NCBI GenBank assembly: GCA_017998585.1
Contig: JAGOCT010000012.1
Span: 1-15,266 of the forward strand
Source of the DNA: Candidatus Cloacimonadota bacterium
Lineage (GTDB): Bacteria; Cloacimonadota; Cloacimonadia; Cloacimonadales; WRIO01
Length of the DNA: 15,266 nucleotides
Reading direction: 5' to 3'
Position 1 is the first letter of the stretch, and each line of letters starts with the position of its first letter. The position numbers and the translations under genes were made by a program. Shown piece by piece: positions 15,216 to 15,266 of the stretch. The notes under the pieces were generated by a model, which had not been told where the DNA came from, did not search any database, and saw only the letters and a list, made by a program, of their open reading frames with translations.

Positions 15216-15266
15216 TCCATTTCTCCCATAAAGCATTTTGAATAATTGCTTCGTACATTTCATACA
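15205..15266 (-). CDS. C-terminal end of an unidentified upstream gene
   Basis: In the frame starting at 15264 the minus strand encodes 19 codons ending YEAIIQNALWEKWNEK and a TAA at 15205-15207. The residue pattern looks like a normal amphipathic C-terminal helix, and an 11-nt overlap with the HDOD start fits the overlap style of this genome. It is too short to identify. It would be the gene before HDOD in the same operon. Confidence 0.5.
   Translation of the reverse strand, partial: YEMYEAIIQNALWEKWNEK

Overview
The window comes from the chromosome of a low-GC (about one third GC by eye), apparently Gram-negative bacterium. Genes are densely packed, with start/stop overlaps of 1 to 17 nt almost everywhere and frequent GTG/TTG starts. 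Two exported DUF4139 proteins, a glycosyltransferase of a type common in the Bacteroidota/FCB group, and HDOD, GGDEF and receiver signalling proteins suggest an environmental bacterium of the FCB group. A Cloacimonadota-like source is my guess, not something the sequence proves. No phage, transposon, CRISPR array or rRNA is visible.

Layout. (1) 1-700, minus strand: a tRNA with CAT anticodon, a terminator-like hairpin, and the start of map (methionine aminopeptidase), which runs off the left edge. (2) 700-1130: a divergent intergenic region with a -35-like element for the tRNA, four ATAAGG repeats spaced exactly 11 bp apart, a probable promoter, and a 7-bp inverted repeat just before the first pot gene. 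(3) 1131-7258, plus strand: a tightly overlapped gene string potA-potB-potC (polyamine ABC importer without its binding protein), dnaX (DNA polymerase III tau/gamma), a membrane-anchored family 2 glycosyltransferase and a class I SAM methyltransferase. (4) 7260-12074, plus strand: a clear sigma-70-type promoter (TTGACT, 17 nt, TATACT), then udk (uridine kinase), two tandem exported DUF4139 paralogues, a GAF plus degenerate GGDEF protein and an Hsp20-like protein. (5) 12071-15266, minus strand, convergent with the previous operon and sharing a TTAA at the two stops: the tail of an unidentified gene, an HDOD protein, a 524-aa protein that reads as an inactive KaiC-like domain joined to an inactive receiver domain, a small unknown membrane protein, and a stand-alone receiver domain lacking its phospho-acceptor aspartate.

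The left and middle parts are housekeeping: N-terminal methionine removal, polyamine uptake, replication, nucleotide salvage and envelope glycan work. The right-hand third is the unusual part. A degenerate GGDEF protein is coupled to an Hsp20-like protein, and facing it is an operon in which HDOD is followed by several signalling folds that have lost their catalytic or phospho-accepting residues. This looks like a scaffold or protein-protein regulatory assembly built from dead signalling domains, and it is the best candidate here for an undescribed system.
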